Source: Platanthera guangdongensis
Taxonomy: Eukaryota > Streptophyta > Magnoliopsida > Asparagales > Orchidaceae
Length of the DNA: 64,000 nucleotides
Direction: 5' to 3'
Assembly: GCA_039583875.1 (NCBI GenBank)
Contig: CM077150.1
Span: forward strand, 45,549,261-45,613,260
Positions 8,692-19,423 of this stretch are shown in pieces (position 1 is the stretch's first letter; the number at the start of each line of letters is the position of its first letter). The position numbers were made by a program, and so were the translations under genes. The notes below the pieces were generated by a model, which did no database searches, was not told where the DNA came from, and was given only the letters and a program-made list of their open reading frames with translations.

Positions 8692-10483
8692 GAAGGTTCT
8701 ACTGCAACTCAGCAAGTGGAAAATGGTGACTGTTGTCCAGGGGGAGTACAAGATTCTCTAGATGCTGAAGAAGACCAAGAGGTGCAGCTTAATGAAGAGG
8801 TTGGATGTGTTCAACATGAAGATAGACTACCTCCAGCAAATAGACACTTAAAGGATCATCCAGCCAATCAGATAATTGGTGATCCAAGATAAGGAGTGTA
8901 AAAAAGAAGCAGGAATCTGAGTGCAGTTCTTTACTCCAGTTTCCTATCACAAGTGGAACCAAAGAAATTTGAAGAAGCAGTACTAGACCCTCATTGGATT
9001 GATGCCATGCAAGAGGAGCTGAATCAGCTCAGGAGGTGCAAGGTCTGGAAGCTTGTTCCTAAACCCAAAGACCACAACATTATTGGAACAAAGTGGATCT
9101 TTAGGAACAAATTGGATGAGAATGGAATTATTGTAAAGAATAAAGCTAGACTTGTTGCAAAAGGATATAGGCAGGAAGAAGGTATTGATTTTGATCAAAC
9201 CTTTGCACCAGTAGCAAGACTGGAGGCTATCAGAATGTTCCTTGCTTATGCAACATATCAAGGGTTCAAGGTATTTCAAATGGATGTAAAGTCAGCTTTC
9301 CTAAATGGAAATCTAAAGGAAGAAGTCTATGTAGTGCATCCCTCAGGTTTTGTTGATCCTCTTAAACCTGATTATGTTTATAGACTTAGGAAAACATTGT
9401 ATGGGTTGAAATAAGCCCCAAGGGCTTGGTATGAAACCCTGTCTAGTTTTATCATCGAGAACAAATTCTCAAGGGGGAAAATAGACAAGACTCTATTCCT
9501 TAGGGAATCTAAAGGAAAGATTATCCTAGTCCAAATATATGAAGATGACATAATATTTGGGTCTACTGAAAGTAATCTTTGCAGAAAGCTTGCAAAACTT
9601 ATGCAAGGTAAATTTGAAATGAGCAGTATGGGGGAACTTAAGTTCTTCTTGGGACTCCAAGTAAGACAGACTGAAGATGGCCTGTCCATATGTCAGTCTA
9701 AGTTCACCCTAGAGTTAATAAAGAAGTATGGTAATGGAATCATCCACTACCATGAAAACTCCTATGGGATCAAGTATGTCTCTAAGCAAAGATGATGCAG
9801 GGAAACCTGTAGATGAAACTTTGTATAGAGGGATAGTTGGCTCCATTCTATATTTGACTGCTAGTAGACCAGATATTATGTATGCTACATGTGTCTGTGC
9901 TAGGTACCAAGCATGCCCTAAAGAATCTCATCTGACTGCAGGAAAAAGGATTTTGAGATATCTTAAGGGCACACCTTATCTAGGCCTTTGGTACCCTAGG
10001 AATAGAGATTTTGTACTGACAGGTTATTCAGATGCAGATTTTGCAGGTTGAAAGGAAGATAGAAAAAGTACTACAGACACCTGTCAATTTCTAGGTGGAA
10101 GACTGGTGTCTTGGAGCAGTAAGAAGCAGACCAGTGTGGCAATCTCCACAGCTGAGTCTGAATATGTTGCTGCAAGAAGCTGCTGTGCACAACTTTTGTG
10201 GATTCAACATCAGCTAGTAGACTATGGTATTCAAGTAAGTAGAACACCTTTACTTTGTGATTCTATAAGTGCAATTTCTATAGCTAATAATCCTGTCTCA
10301 CATAGTAGGACTAAGCACATAGAAATTAGATACCATTTTCTTAGAGAACATGTAGAAAAAGAGGACATTTCCCTAGAATATGTTAAAACAGATAATCAGA
10401 TAGCTGATATGTTTACTAAGCCCCTTGATGAAACTAAATTCAATAAGTTCAAAATTGAATTAGGAATGTTGAACTTAGAATAG
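8692..10483 (+). pseudogene. pol: Pol (hinge, RT, RNase H) of Sirevirus B
   Basis: Homologous to copy A Pol from the hinge onward, including the CCPGG segment with a CCAGGGGGAG purine motif at ~8738. Breaks seen: TAA at 8890-8892 and another TAA two codons on, TAA at 9412-9414 in the LYGLK-QAP motif (a CAA to TAA change), a one-base insertion near 9731, and TGA near 10050 in the RNase H DFAGCK motif. The catalytic YVDD reads YEDD at 9538-9549. The C-terminal [13 protein letters not shown] block and natural stop (10481-10483) survive. It cannot make active RT. Confidence 0.93.
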
Positions 10484-10508
10484 TTTGATAAAAATTGGCT
10501 AAGTAAAA

Positions 10509-10935
10509 TAGTGTCGACACAAGGAGTTGTCTGTGTCGACACATAGAAGTGGTGTCGACATTTCAGAGAAATGGTGTCGACACATCTAGGAAGTCTGTGT
10601 CAACACTTCAAAGAAATAGTGTCGACACATCCAGAATAGGTGTCGACACATCCAGGGTGTTGTCGACACTTAGGATTAACACATAATTCGTCGAGTGGAG
10701 TATCGACTAATCATCGAGCGCAGATGTTTAAGTGTCGACACATATATTATGTCGACTATATTAGTGTCGACACATAGAAGTCAACACTTATGTCGAGCCA
10801 TTAGAAGTAAGTGTCGACACTTTTCAACAGTGTCGACACATTAAGAGTCTTATGACGCGCCCTTTCACCTTAGTTTTTAGAAAGGTATAAATAGGTCTTC
10901 ACGATTGTTTGTCGACACGTTCTCAATAGTTTCGA
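10509..10935. repeat. palindrome array between pol and third ORF, copy B
   Basis: About nine exact GTGTCGACAC copies plus decayed ones (GTGTCAACAC, GTGTCGACAT, TTGTCGACAC) in ~430 bp, in the same place as in copies A and C. Confidence 0.94.
10886..10895 (+). promoter_or_regulatory. TATA box before third ORF, copy B
   Basis: TATAAATAGG, identical to the A and C sites, about 100 nt upstream of the third-ORF start. It follows the palindrome array. Promoter role is inferred. Confidence 0.6.
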
Positions 10936-10993
10936 GACAAAAACCTTGTGTCGACATCTCTCTCTTCTCAATTCAAAATTTCTCTAAACCCTA

Positions 10994-13771
10994 TTGGCGC
11001 CCAAGCTTGAAGAAAACATCTATGAAGGATGTGAGCTAGTACAACATGCCTTTGACGATGCGGAATCAGAAATTAAGGAGGTAGTAACCCTAATTACAGA
11101 GAATGGGTTGGAGTATCTAGTTTCTGAGCAAACCAAGATTTGGAAGAAGGAAGTACTCGAATTCTTTGGTGCAGCTACCTTTGATGAAACTGGACTCAAG
11201 ATTAAATCCATAGTCCATGGAGAAAATGTAAAACTCACTCAGAAGAGTCTAAGAAAAAGTTCTACATCTACCAAGAACTAAAGAGGAAGAAGATGTATCC
11301 ATATCTAAGACAAGGGAGGCACTGCAATGGTGTAGACTAGATTCAAACATGAAGATTGGATCAGGTTTTAAAAGGAAAGGCATGAACATGCAAGGCAAGT
11401 TCTTGTCTGAAGTAGTAGGAAAGGTGATTCTGTGCAAGCCAGGTGGGCATGATAGGATATCAGCTCACATGTTCAGTTTAATGACAAGGATCATTTTCAA
11501 ACTAAAAACTGATTCGTCAGCAGTGATGTTTGAGAAAATTAAGGAAGGTCTGAAGAAGTCCAATCTGGGTAGGATTATGAGTTTGTACTTAACTGGAACT
11601 TTTCCAGAAGTGATGAACCAAGCTGCAGGTTCTAAGATAAATCACATGAGGAGAATGGATGTTAGGATTATCTCAATGTGGGATAGGGTGTTAACAAAGG
11701 ACATGCCTACTCCAGAGAAGGAAGTTCCTCCATAGAAGAAGAAGAAAGCCATAGTGGCTCCTGAATCCTCCAGTAGTTCAGAGGAGCAAGTACTCATCAT
11801 TTCAAATGAGGAAGAAGGTGATAATACTGGAAGGTCCCCAGTTAGAAATGAAGATGCACAGAGGCAGGGGGAGCAACCATCTGCTAGCCCTATTCACCTG
11901 CATCCACTCCAGGGGGAGCCTCAACATGTGGAAGAGCCAACTCACCTAGACAGTGAAATGGCAACTCAGAAAATCCTTGAGGTAATACATGAAGTTAATC
12001 AATCAATTTTTCATATTGAGGATGAAGAATTGACTGAATCGTTAATTGATGTTGATCAGCCACAAGATGTTGTCATGGAAGACACATCAGTTGCTGATAA
12101 TGTTCCTGAGAAAAGAAACTCTCCAGTCCCTACTCAACAGGAGTTTACTCTAGAAGAGCTGTTCCCTGATTTGGTACAGATTGATATTGAGGGGGAGCAG
12201 ACAGCTTTTGTGGGAGAGAAAGCAGTATTTGAGGGGGGAAGGTAGATCTTGAGGGGGAGCATGTAAGATCTCAGGAGGAGACTGCAAGGAATGATGAGTA
12301 ACTGCCAAGGACTGAGAAAGAATTGCCTCCTACTCCTAAAGATAGAGTTGACATAGCTAGTACCTCTGATTCAGAGAATGCTGCTGAAGTTCAAGCAAAG
12401 AAGAGGAAGCTATAGGTCTTCAAAAGAAGGAGTCAAAGCTACAAGAAGGCTCTGCAAACCATTGTTCCACAGACTGCATCATCAATTGATTATAGTTCTT
12501 TGTTAGTATCCATGCAAGTGAAATTGGATGAACAAAGAGTAGCAATGGAGAAGTATATAGATGAAACTCACAAAGATCTCCAATTCTCCTTGGCTACAGA
12601 TATAAAATATATAAGATTTGAGATGAATCAAAATAAGAAAGAAATGACTGATTGCTTCCACAAGGGTGAAAATGCTGTTGTTTACCTGGCTACTCATCAG
12701 GAAAAGATAAAGACTCAAGTGGATGATTTGGCTGTCAAACAAGGATATGTTCTTGAGAATCAGATTAGAATGAATGAAAATCTAACTGAATCACATAATG
12801 TGATAGTAACTGAAATGAAGACTATTGCAGCTGCTCAGACTGAAGCAAGGACTGCTGCCAAGGCTGAGTTTGACAAGCAATTACAAGAAGGAATAGCTGC
12901 TGTAAAAACTGCTATTATAGATTTCCAAAAGGTTATTTCTGGACTGCTGCTGAAGTTGAGGGGCTTTTATAAAGATGGAGTTAATTATATAGATGAACAA
13001 ATCAGGTTTCTGAAGGATGATCTGAGAGATTATGTGGCTAGAGAAGTCATAAAGGGGGAGAGGGTTTTAGTCAAAGCTGGACCTGACCATGCTAAATGGA
13101 TTTCCAATAGCATCCGAGCCACACTTGGCTATCCACCCCTGTGTGATGATGATAATGTGGCTGAATCTGGCATTCACCCTGCTATTTTTGGAGGAGAGCC
13201 TGCTGAAGTTGCTCAAGTCATTTATCCTCCTGCAGATTTTGAAATGATTCATCAAGAAGTCCAATCTATGTACAACCCTCCTGAGGGTAATAAGAATATT
13301 ATTTTTGAGAAAGTAGATAAGCCTGTGCCTGAGGAAGTTTTGAAAGAGCAAGAAGCTAAATTATCTAAGAAGAGATTCAGAGAACATGCAGAGTTAAGGC
13401 CTGATTTTGAACAGTGGAGCCCAACTTCTAGAAATATTATACTGACTGCTTGGAAAGCTGCAAAGGACAATATTCTAGAGAGGGGTAAATGGTATTTTGA
13501 ACAAGAGTGGAGAAAACATGAAGCCAGGCAAGAGGCTATAGTTCAGTATAGAAGAAAGGCTAAACTTGGGAAGCTACCTCCTAATGCACAGGAGTCTAGC
13601 AAGTATTTCCATAAGCCTTATCATTATTTTGAAAGACAAAAGATAAGGGCTGAAGAGCTGAAAAAGAAAGATCAAAAGGGCAAGAAGCCAGTTGATGACA
13701 CAGATGTTCCAGTTCATGCCAAAATTCAATCTAGCAAGGGCATTGTCATCAAAGAGCCAGAGCAGTCTTAG
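10994..13771 (+). pseudogene. third ORF (aORF) of Sirevirus B
   Basis: The start codon is TTG where A and C have ATG. A one-base insertion near 11258 shifts the frame; it continues as a protein of about 900 residues in all. Parts in order: N-terminal block (KLEENIYEGCELV), HMRRMDVRIISMWDRVLTKD, a long acidic Ser/Glu region encoded around repeated AGGGGGAG motifs, a coiled-coil-like stretch (12500-13030) and a conserved C-terminal block (GYPPLCDDDN, FEQWSPTSRNIILTAW, SSKYFHKPYHYFE). Stops at 11733, 12243 and 12412 break it, but 12500-13771 is open for 423 codons. No signal peptide, glycoprotein-like Cys pattern or membrane span. Function unknown. Confidence 0.85.
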
Positions 13772-13837
13772 TTTAGATTTTCTTAAGTTTACAACTTTGT
13801 AATCATTTGTATTAAAATCCATGTAAAATTTTGATTA

Positions 13838-14255
13838 ATGATGCAGGGTTTCTTGACCTTGGTCAACACGGCCCGGTCCTTGGAGAAGGACATAAAAAAT
13901 GTTCAGGCAAAGAAGAGCATTGGTGATAAGAAATCCGAGTTCAAAGTGCCGACTACTTCAAAGTCAGGCTATCGAAGGTTCTTCAAGAAGCATAGGACTT
14001 CGGGTCCAGCTCCTTCTGGTGCTTCTGGAGAGACTACGAATCGGACCCCGGGCGCATGTTTCACTTGTGAAAAGTCGGGGCACTTTGCCTGCGATTGTTG
14101 GAGCGGACGTCCCAAGTCCGAAAGGAGGCCGTGAGCGACTTATGAAGAGAAGGGCAAGGCGAAGGAGTCAACCGCGTCCCACTATGCTCCGGCCCAACCA
14201 AGGGTGTATAATCTTGGCCAATAAGAGGCCATCAAACAGGCGGATGTGGTGACAG
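13838..14255 (+). pseudogene. gag: Gag C-terminal part of gypsy E with zinc knuckle
   Basis: Aligns with gypsy F gag from FLTLVNTARSLEKDIKNVQ onward. It has one CCHC knuckle, CFTCEKSGHFACDC, near 14060-14100, then a Pro/Arg-rich tail. A TGA at 14132-14134 and a TAG near 14223 interrupt the frame before DVVTG, the end of this exon-like segment. It would bind RNA in the particle. Confidence 0.85.
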
Positions 14256-14330
14256 GTACGGTTTAATTATAGCAAGTTGATTTCTTTAAATACTTGGTAT
14301 GCACATATTACCTTACCACTGCTTGTTTAG
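14256..14330 (+). other. candidate 75-nt GT-AG intron between gag and protease, gypsy E
   Basis: Starts GTACGG after GTGACAG and ends CTTGTTTAG before GATTTGTTTTG. It is AT-rich with in-frame stops (TAA, TAG). Removing it joins the DVVTG and FVLIC coding segments in frame, as related Tekay-type proteins read straight through here. Gypsy F has the same insertion (48447-48522, 76 nt) with both splice dinucleotides kept. Splicing is inferred, not shown. Confidence 0.6.
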
Positions 14331-17169
14331 GATTTGTTTTGATTTGTGAAAATCCGGCAAGAGCACTCTTCGATACGGGAGCTTCACACTCCTTCTTGTC
14401 CGAAGGATTTATATCACGCATCGGAGTCCCTTCTTCGATGGCGAAGGATAAGTTGGATGTGTTGTTGCCCAATGGGTGTTCGATGCGCGCGAATAGGATA
14501 TGTGATGTTAAGATTCGTATTGGGAATCAAGAGTTCGATCTGCAAGCGTCGTTACTTCCGTTGGTGGAATTTGACGTTATATTTGGCATGGACTGGCTCT
14601 CGGAGAAGCAAGCCTATATTGATTGCGGTCGCAAGGAAGTGAAGTTGGGAGCAAGTCGTGAGACGACTTTCACGGGCTTAAAGGGATCGAGCAAGACGTT
14701 GATGTCTGCTCTTCAGGTGGTGAAGGCGATTCGTGCCGGTGCAAAACTATTCTTTACACTAATGGAGGTTGCAAAGCCGAAGCCCGCATTGGATAGTATT
14801 TCAGTGGTATCAGAGTACCCTGATGTGTTCCCTAGAGATCTTCCTGGAGCCCCGCCTCAACGGGAGATAGATTTTACGATTGAGCTAGTGCCAGGTGCAA
14901 AGCCTGTGTCACGATCTCCTTATTGGCTAGCGCCTAAGGAAATGGTGGAGCTGAAAGTTCAACTGCAAGAGTTGTTGGATCAAGGGTATGTTCGCCCAAG
15001 TTCTTCGCCTTGGAGCGCATCGGTCCTCTTTGTTAAGAAGAAGGACAAAAGCTTGAGGCTATGTATTGATTATCGGGAGCTCAACAAGTTGACGGAGAAG
15101 AACAAGTACCTGATCCCCCGGATCGATGATCTTTTTGATCAGTTGGTCGGGTCGACGGTGTAATCGTAGTTGGACCTCAAGTCCGGGTACTACCAGCTGC
15201 GAATAAGGGAGAGTGATGTCCCGAAGACAGCGTTCAGTACGAGATACGAGCATTACGAGTTTACGGTCATGCCGTTTGGGCTGACTAATGCGCCGTCAGT
15301 GTTCATGGATTTGATGAACAGGACCTTCAGGGAGTACTTGGACCATTTTGTGATCGTCTTCATCGACAATATTTTGGTGTACTCGCAGAGTGAGGAAGAT
15401 CACTTCAAGCACATTCATTTGGTTTTGGAGATGCTAAGGAGGAATCAACTTTATGCCAAGTTCTCGAAGTGCGAGTTTTGATTATCCTCAGTGGCGTTCC
15501 TCGGTCATTTAGTGAGTGGGGAGGGTATTGTAGTGGATCCGGCGAAGATAGTTGTTATACGGGAGTGGCCTGAGCTTTCTACGGTAGCGGAAGTCCGGAG
15601 CTTTCTGGGGCTTGCCGGCTATTATAGGCGCTTCGTAGAGAACTTCTCGCGGATAGCGTTACCTCTCACTACTTTGATGAGGAAGGAGCAGAAGTTCATT
15701 TGGACGTCAGAGTGCGCGCGAGCTTTTGAGGAGTTGAAATGCCGGTTGACCAAGGCGCCTGTGCTGAGTTCGCCATGTGGGACCGAAGGCTATGAGATTT
15801 ATAGCGATGCTTTGGGCAGCGGTTTGGGTTGCGTGCTACTGCAACATGGAAGTGTAATAGCTTATGGCTCGAGACAGCTCAAAGTACACGAGAGGAATTA
15901 TCCGGTCCATGACTTAGAGTTAGCGGCCATGATTTTTGCCTTGAAGTTGTGGAGACACTATTTGTACAGTGTGAAGTTTGATATCTACACCGATCACAAG
16001 AGCCTGAAGTATCTGATTGATTAGAAAGATCTGAATATGCGACAGCGTAGATGGATGAAGTTCCTGGGGGACTATACATTCAAGATCCACTACATGCCTG
16101 GTAAGGGCAATGCGGTTGCGGACGCGTTGAGCCGCCGGGCCCCAGCTCAAGCAAATTGGCTATCGGTGCATGATGAGCGGTTGGTTTGGGAGTTGGAGGC
16201 GTTGGAGATTATTTGTGTGGATAAACAATCAAGTGCTGAAGTAGTACTGAATTTGACTAAAGTCCACTATGACCTGGCTGATCGGATTCGACAGGCTTTG
16301 GATATGGATGTCCATATGAAGCAGTTCATGGTAGAGGCTCTGGATGGGTCAAATTCCCAATTCGTTGTGGAGGACGGATTGCTTTGGAAAGACGGTCATC
16401 TGTGCGTCCCAAGTGTGGGCAATTTGCGGGTGGAATTGTTATACGAGGCACACCATACCAAGTACTCAATTCACCCGGGGAGCACGAAGATGTACCGTGA
16501 TGTAAAGAAACTGTTTTGGTGGCCGGGTTTTAAAGAAGGATGTGGCGCTCTACGTGGAGAAGTGCCAAACTTGCGCCTTGGTGAAGGCGGAGTGCCAAAA
16601 GCCGGGAGGATTTCTTAAGTCCTTGCCTATTCCGGAGTGGTAATTCGACGACATCTCTATGTACTTTGTGCACGGTTTGCCAAGGTCGCAAAAGGGGAAC
16701 AACGCCATTTGGGTTTTCGTAGATCGGCTGACAAAGGTGTCGCATTTCATTCCGCATAGGAAGGATGATCCGGTGGAGAAGTTGGCAAAACTGTATGTGG
16801 ATAACATTGTACGGCTTCACGGTATGCCCCACAGCATCGTGAGTGACCGAGATCAAAGCAGCCTATCAGTTGAAGCTTTCAATGGAGCTTAGTGGTTTAC
16901 ATGATGTATTCCATATTTCGGTGCTTCGGAAGGTGGTGCAAGAGCCTTCGCAAGTGATCGCGGTTGATCATGTGCCGGTGGATAGTGGGTTGACGACAAG
17001 AGTCAAGCCCGTGCGGATTGAGGACTCGGAGTTCAAGCGGCTACGCAATAAAGAGATCTGGAGGGTCAAGGTCTGATGTGACAATTGCGGTCGTGAGGAG
17101 CTCTCTTAGGAATGAGAGCAGACTATGCTTGACGAGTATCTGAAGTTATTCCGCTCAGGTACAATTTAA
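14331..17169 (+). pseudogene. pol: Pol of gypsy E: protease, RT, RNase H, integrase, chromodomain remnant
   Basis: The protease active site reads FDTGASHSF with DTGA at 14372-14383. RT follows ([32 protein letters not shown]), then RNase H ([14 protein letters not shown]), the integrase zinc region (HHTKYSIHPGSTKMYRDVK) and part of the core (GLPRSQKGN). Defects: TAA and TAG around 15162-15170, the catalytic FIDD is FIDN (15359-15370), TGA at 15479, TAG at 16022, frameshift near 16540. A deletion of ~0.55 kb at about 16850 joins SDRD directly to AAYQLKL, removing the catalytic Glu part of the core. The C-terminal chromodomain-like segment (RLRNKEIWRVKV) is cut by TGA at 17074. Confidence 0.92.
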
Positions 17170-17213
17170 TTTTGTACTTGTCTTTCCTTTATATAATTTC
17201 GTGGACGAAATTC

Positions 17214-17231
17214 TTTTAAGAGGGGGAGAGT
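17214..17231 (+). other. polypurine tract of gypsy E
   Basis: AAGAGGGGGAGAG directly before the LTR start TGTAACGCC, the usual site of plus-strand cDNA priming. Confidence 0.85.
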
Positions 17232-19423
17232 TGTAACGCCCCGAAACTCAAAAGAGCGACGGGGGATGTTTTGGGCCAGATTTGGAATCTAGCAGGAGGC
17301 ACACGGCCTGGGACACGGGCGTGTCCCACGGCGTGTCAGGCTTGAGTCGACGATTTTGGAGTCGATGAAGTGTCGAGACGGGGCACACGGCCTGAGACAC
17401 AGGCGTGTCTCAGGGTGTGTCGAGCCCGTGTCGACAACCGGCCCGGGGTGTCGACATTTTCGCTCGACGATGTGTCGAGACAAGGCACACGGCCTAGGAC
17501 ACGGGCGTGTCCAAGGCCGTGTCGGGTGGTCGACGAACTTCGCTCGACGAAGTGTCGAGACCGTGAATATGGCCTGGAGCCCAGGCGTGTTTGAGTGGAC
17601 ACGGGTTAGGACACGGGCGTGTCTAAGAACCCGTATGAGTCTCGGGTTGTTTTTGGGCTGTGTCGATGGAGGCACATGGCGGACCACACGGCCGTGTCAG
17701 TTGGAACACGAGCATGTTAGGTCGAACACGGGCATGTTGGATGCCCGTATGTTATTCCAGGCGCGTCGATTTTGACGGCAAATGAGGGACACGGCCCTGG
17801 ACACGGGCGTGTGCCAGGCCGTGTTCGACCCAGGTTTTACTTTTCAGCTACGAATCGTAGTTATTCGTTTCCTTATTTTGGGATCCAATGGCTGGGGGTT
17901 GTTCCTGATGGGATATACCCGGGATTGGACCTTTGAAACCCTCAATTTTACTTGAGTGGTTCTCTTTCTAAGTCAAGAGAGAGGTGAGAGCTAAGGAAGA
18001 AGAAGAAGAAGCTAGATCCGGCCATTGGAGGAGCTTCGAAGCTCCAAATCACGAGCCGACTTCGGATCTACGGAGGCAAAGAGAGTGCGGTGCTTTTCAT
18101 CCGCTTAATTTTCCATGGCACCAAAGAGGAATGATAGGGTAACGATTCTCTTATTGAGCATGTGAAGCTCTCCTTCTTTGCAGAGGAAACCCGCTCTCGC
18201 GAGTTTGCGGTGAGTTGGATGCATTCCTTCGGGTAGATATGTAAAGTCCCCATTGTGTAGAGTCCGTAAGCGAGAACGGACATAGGCATGATGTGTGAAG
18301 CCTACCCGAACATGTTGGTATGGATCAGTGATGTTGTATTGCATAAATGCCGGAGAAGACTCTGTGCGATTGGTTGTTTTTCGGGTTTTCTACATGGTAG
18401 ATTGCAACAGGGAGCCTTGGGGATTAACCCTAAGGTACACCCGGAAAACTGGGCGGATGCGTGATCTTGCCAACTTGGAGGCCTGAGAGCCAACTTGAAC
18501 ATAACCGGGTTATGTGATTTTGTGATGGAAACGGGACTCGGGAGAAGTTTGACCCGCATATATGGCTTAAAATGTCGTTGCGATGTGAGCACGGGTTAGA
18601 TGGAACCGTACCCGTTCTATGTCATTCGGTTAAAGAGACCTAAGGGTATGTGGCACTTGCCGTTGGCATAGATGATGGTCTTCGGCGGTCTATGGCTTAA
18701 ATTGTCGTGACCCATGCTGGGAAGACAAATAGCTCATATGTTTGGCCGTCAAAGTGGCGGTGGTAAGTCCGGAATGTCTATGGCTTCAATTGATGTGACA
18801 TGGGCCGGTTCACTGAGAATGTGCCCTGAGTGCACGGGGTGTGTGGCCGTGCGAGCCTACGCCTGTGTTGTTGTGACAATGCTATATTGCTCGCTTATGC
18901 TAATGAAATGCAGGGAAGGAGCATCGCTGCCCCGAGTTGGGGGCGGGATCGTTATAATTTGGTCAGCATTGCTGACCGTTGCTCTTTGTTTGCCACCGTG
19001 CGGTGGTTTTGTTGCTTGCAGGTGCTACTGGACCAAGCGGTCAATAGCGGGCTAAAGCCCAAATTGCGAAGCCGGCCCTCGAAGACCTAATTGGAGTGTT
19101 TACTGTTTTTACTCATGTATGACCGGCCTGCGTGCCGTGGTTTGTAAATTATGTGATATTAAGTAAACCATTTTGTAAGGCCTTAAGACTTGTACTCGTG
19201 TATGTACGACATTCCTATTTTGTATATTAGTGGACATTCGTGCTCTTTGTGCTGGGTTCTTAATTGCAACTTATAAACTGCTTCCGCTAGAATTCTCTGT
19301 GTAGGACGTTGGATTGGTTGGATGGTTTTCATTGAGTAACCACCCGGTCTGTCTGTGGTATATGGCGTAGGGCCCTGGCCGGACCTACTGCTATATGCTA
19401 TGCGATGGATAGGGGGTGTTACA
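17232..19423 (+). repeat. 3' LTR of gypsy E (2192 bp)
   Basis: Runs from TGTAACGCCCCGAAAC to GGGGTGTTACA. The termini and much of the body match the two LTRs of F read in reverse. The first 600 bp hold an array of CACGGGCGTG-centred palindromes and TCGACGA/GTGTCGAGAC motifs. No convincing coding content; short open frames around 18714-19090 are not conserved in F. Confidence 0.92.
17290..17835. repeat. CACGGGCGTG palindrome array in gypsy E LTR
   Basis: Repeated GACACGGGCGTGTC cores, often nested inside a wider inverted repeat GGCC...GGCC; the best, at 17487-17522, is a near-perfect 36-bp hairpin. Interleaved are GTGTCGAGAC (three times) and CTCGACGA motifs, which resemble those of the Sirevirus LTRs. 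The F LTRs have the same array at 34060-34530 and 53040-53470. Confidence 0.93.

Larger units (their letters stand above)
8692..13837 (+). mobile_element. Sirevirus-type copia retrotransposon B, 5'- and 3'-truncated
   Basis: Starts inside the integrase-RT hinge, where D/A interrupt it, and runs through RT, RNase H, palindrome spacer, TATA box and third ORF. It stops ~65 bp after the third-ORF stop, where gypsy E gag begins. Neither LTR is in the window. Several stops, frameshifts and active-site changes show it is dead. Confidence 0.9.
13838..19423 (+). mobile_element. Ty3/gypsy chromovirus (Tekay/Del-type) E, 5'-truncated
   Basis: Begins mid-gag and runs through protease, RT, RNase H, integrase, chromodomain-type C-terminus, polypurine tract and a complete 3' LTR. 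Gypsy order (RT before integrase) is clear. It is the same family as gypsy F on the minus strand, which starts its LTR with the same TGTARCGCCCCGAAACTCAA. The 5' LTR and gag N-terminus are lost at the junction with Sirevirus B (~13838). The 3' flank GAGGC (19424-19428) lies inside G pol, so E had inserted into G. Confidence 0.93.

Noticed and set aside
10994..13771. Calling the third ORF an envelope gene
   Set aside because: No signal peptide, membrane span or Cys-rich ectodomain can be seen; the name is positional only.
17289..19090. Open frames inside the gypsy E LTR (e.g. 18714-19055)
   Set aside because: Not conserved in the F LTRs; several are made of the palindrome array; located in LTR sequence.
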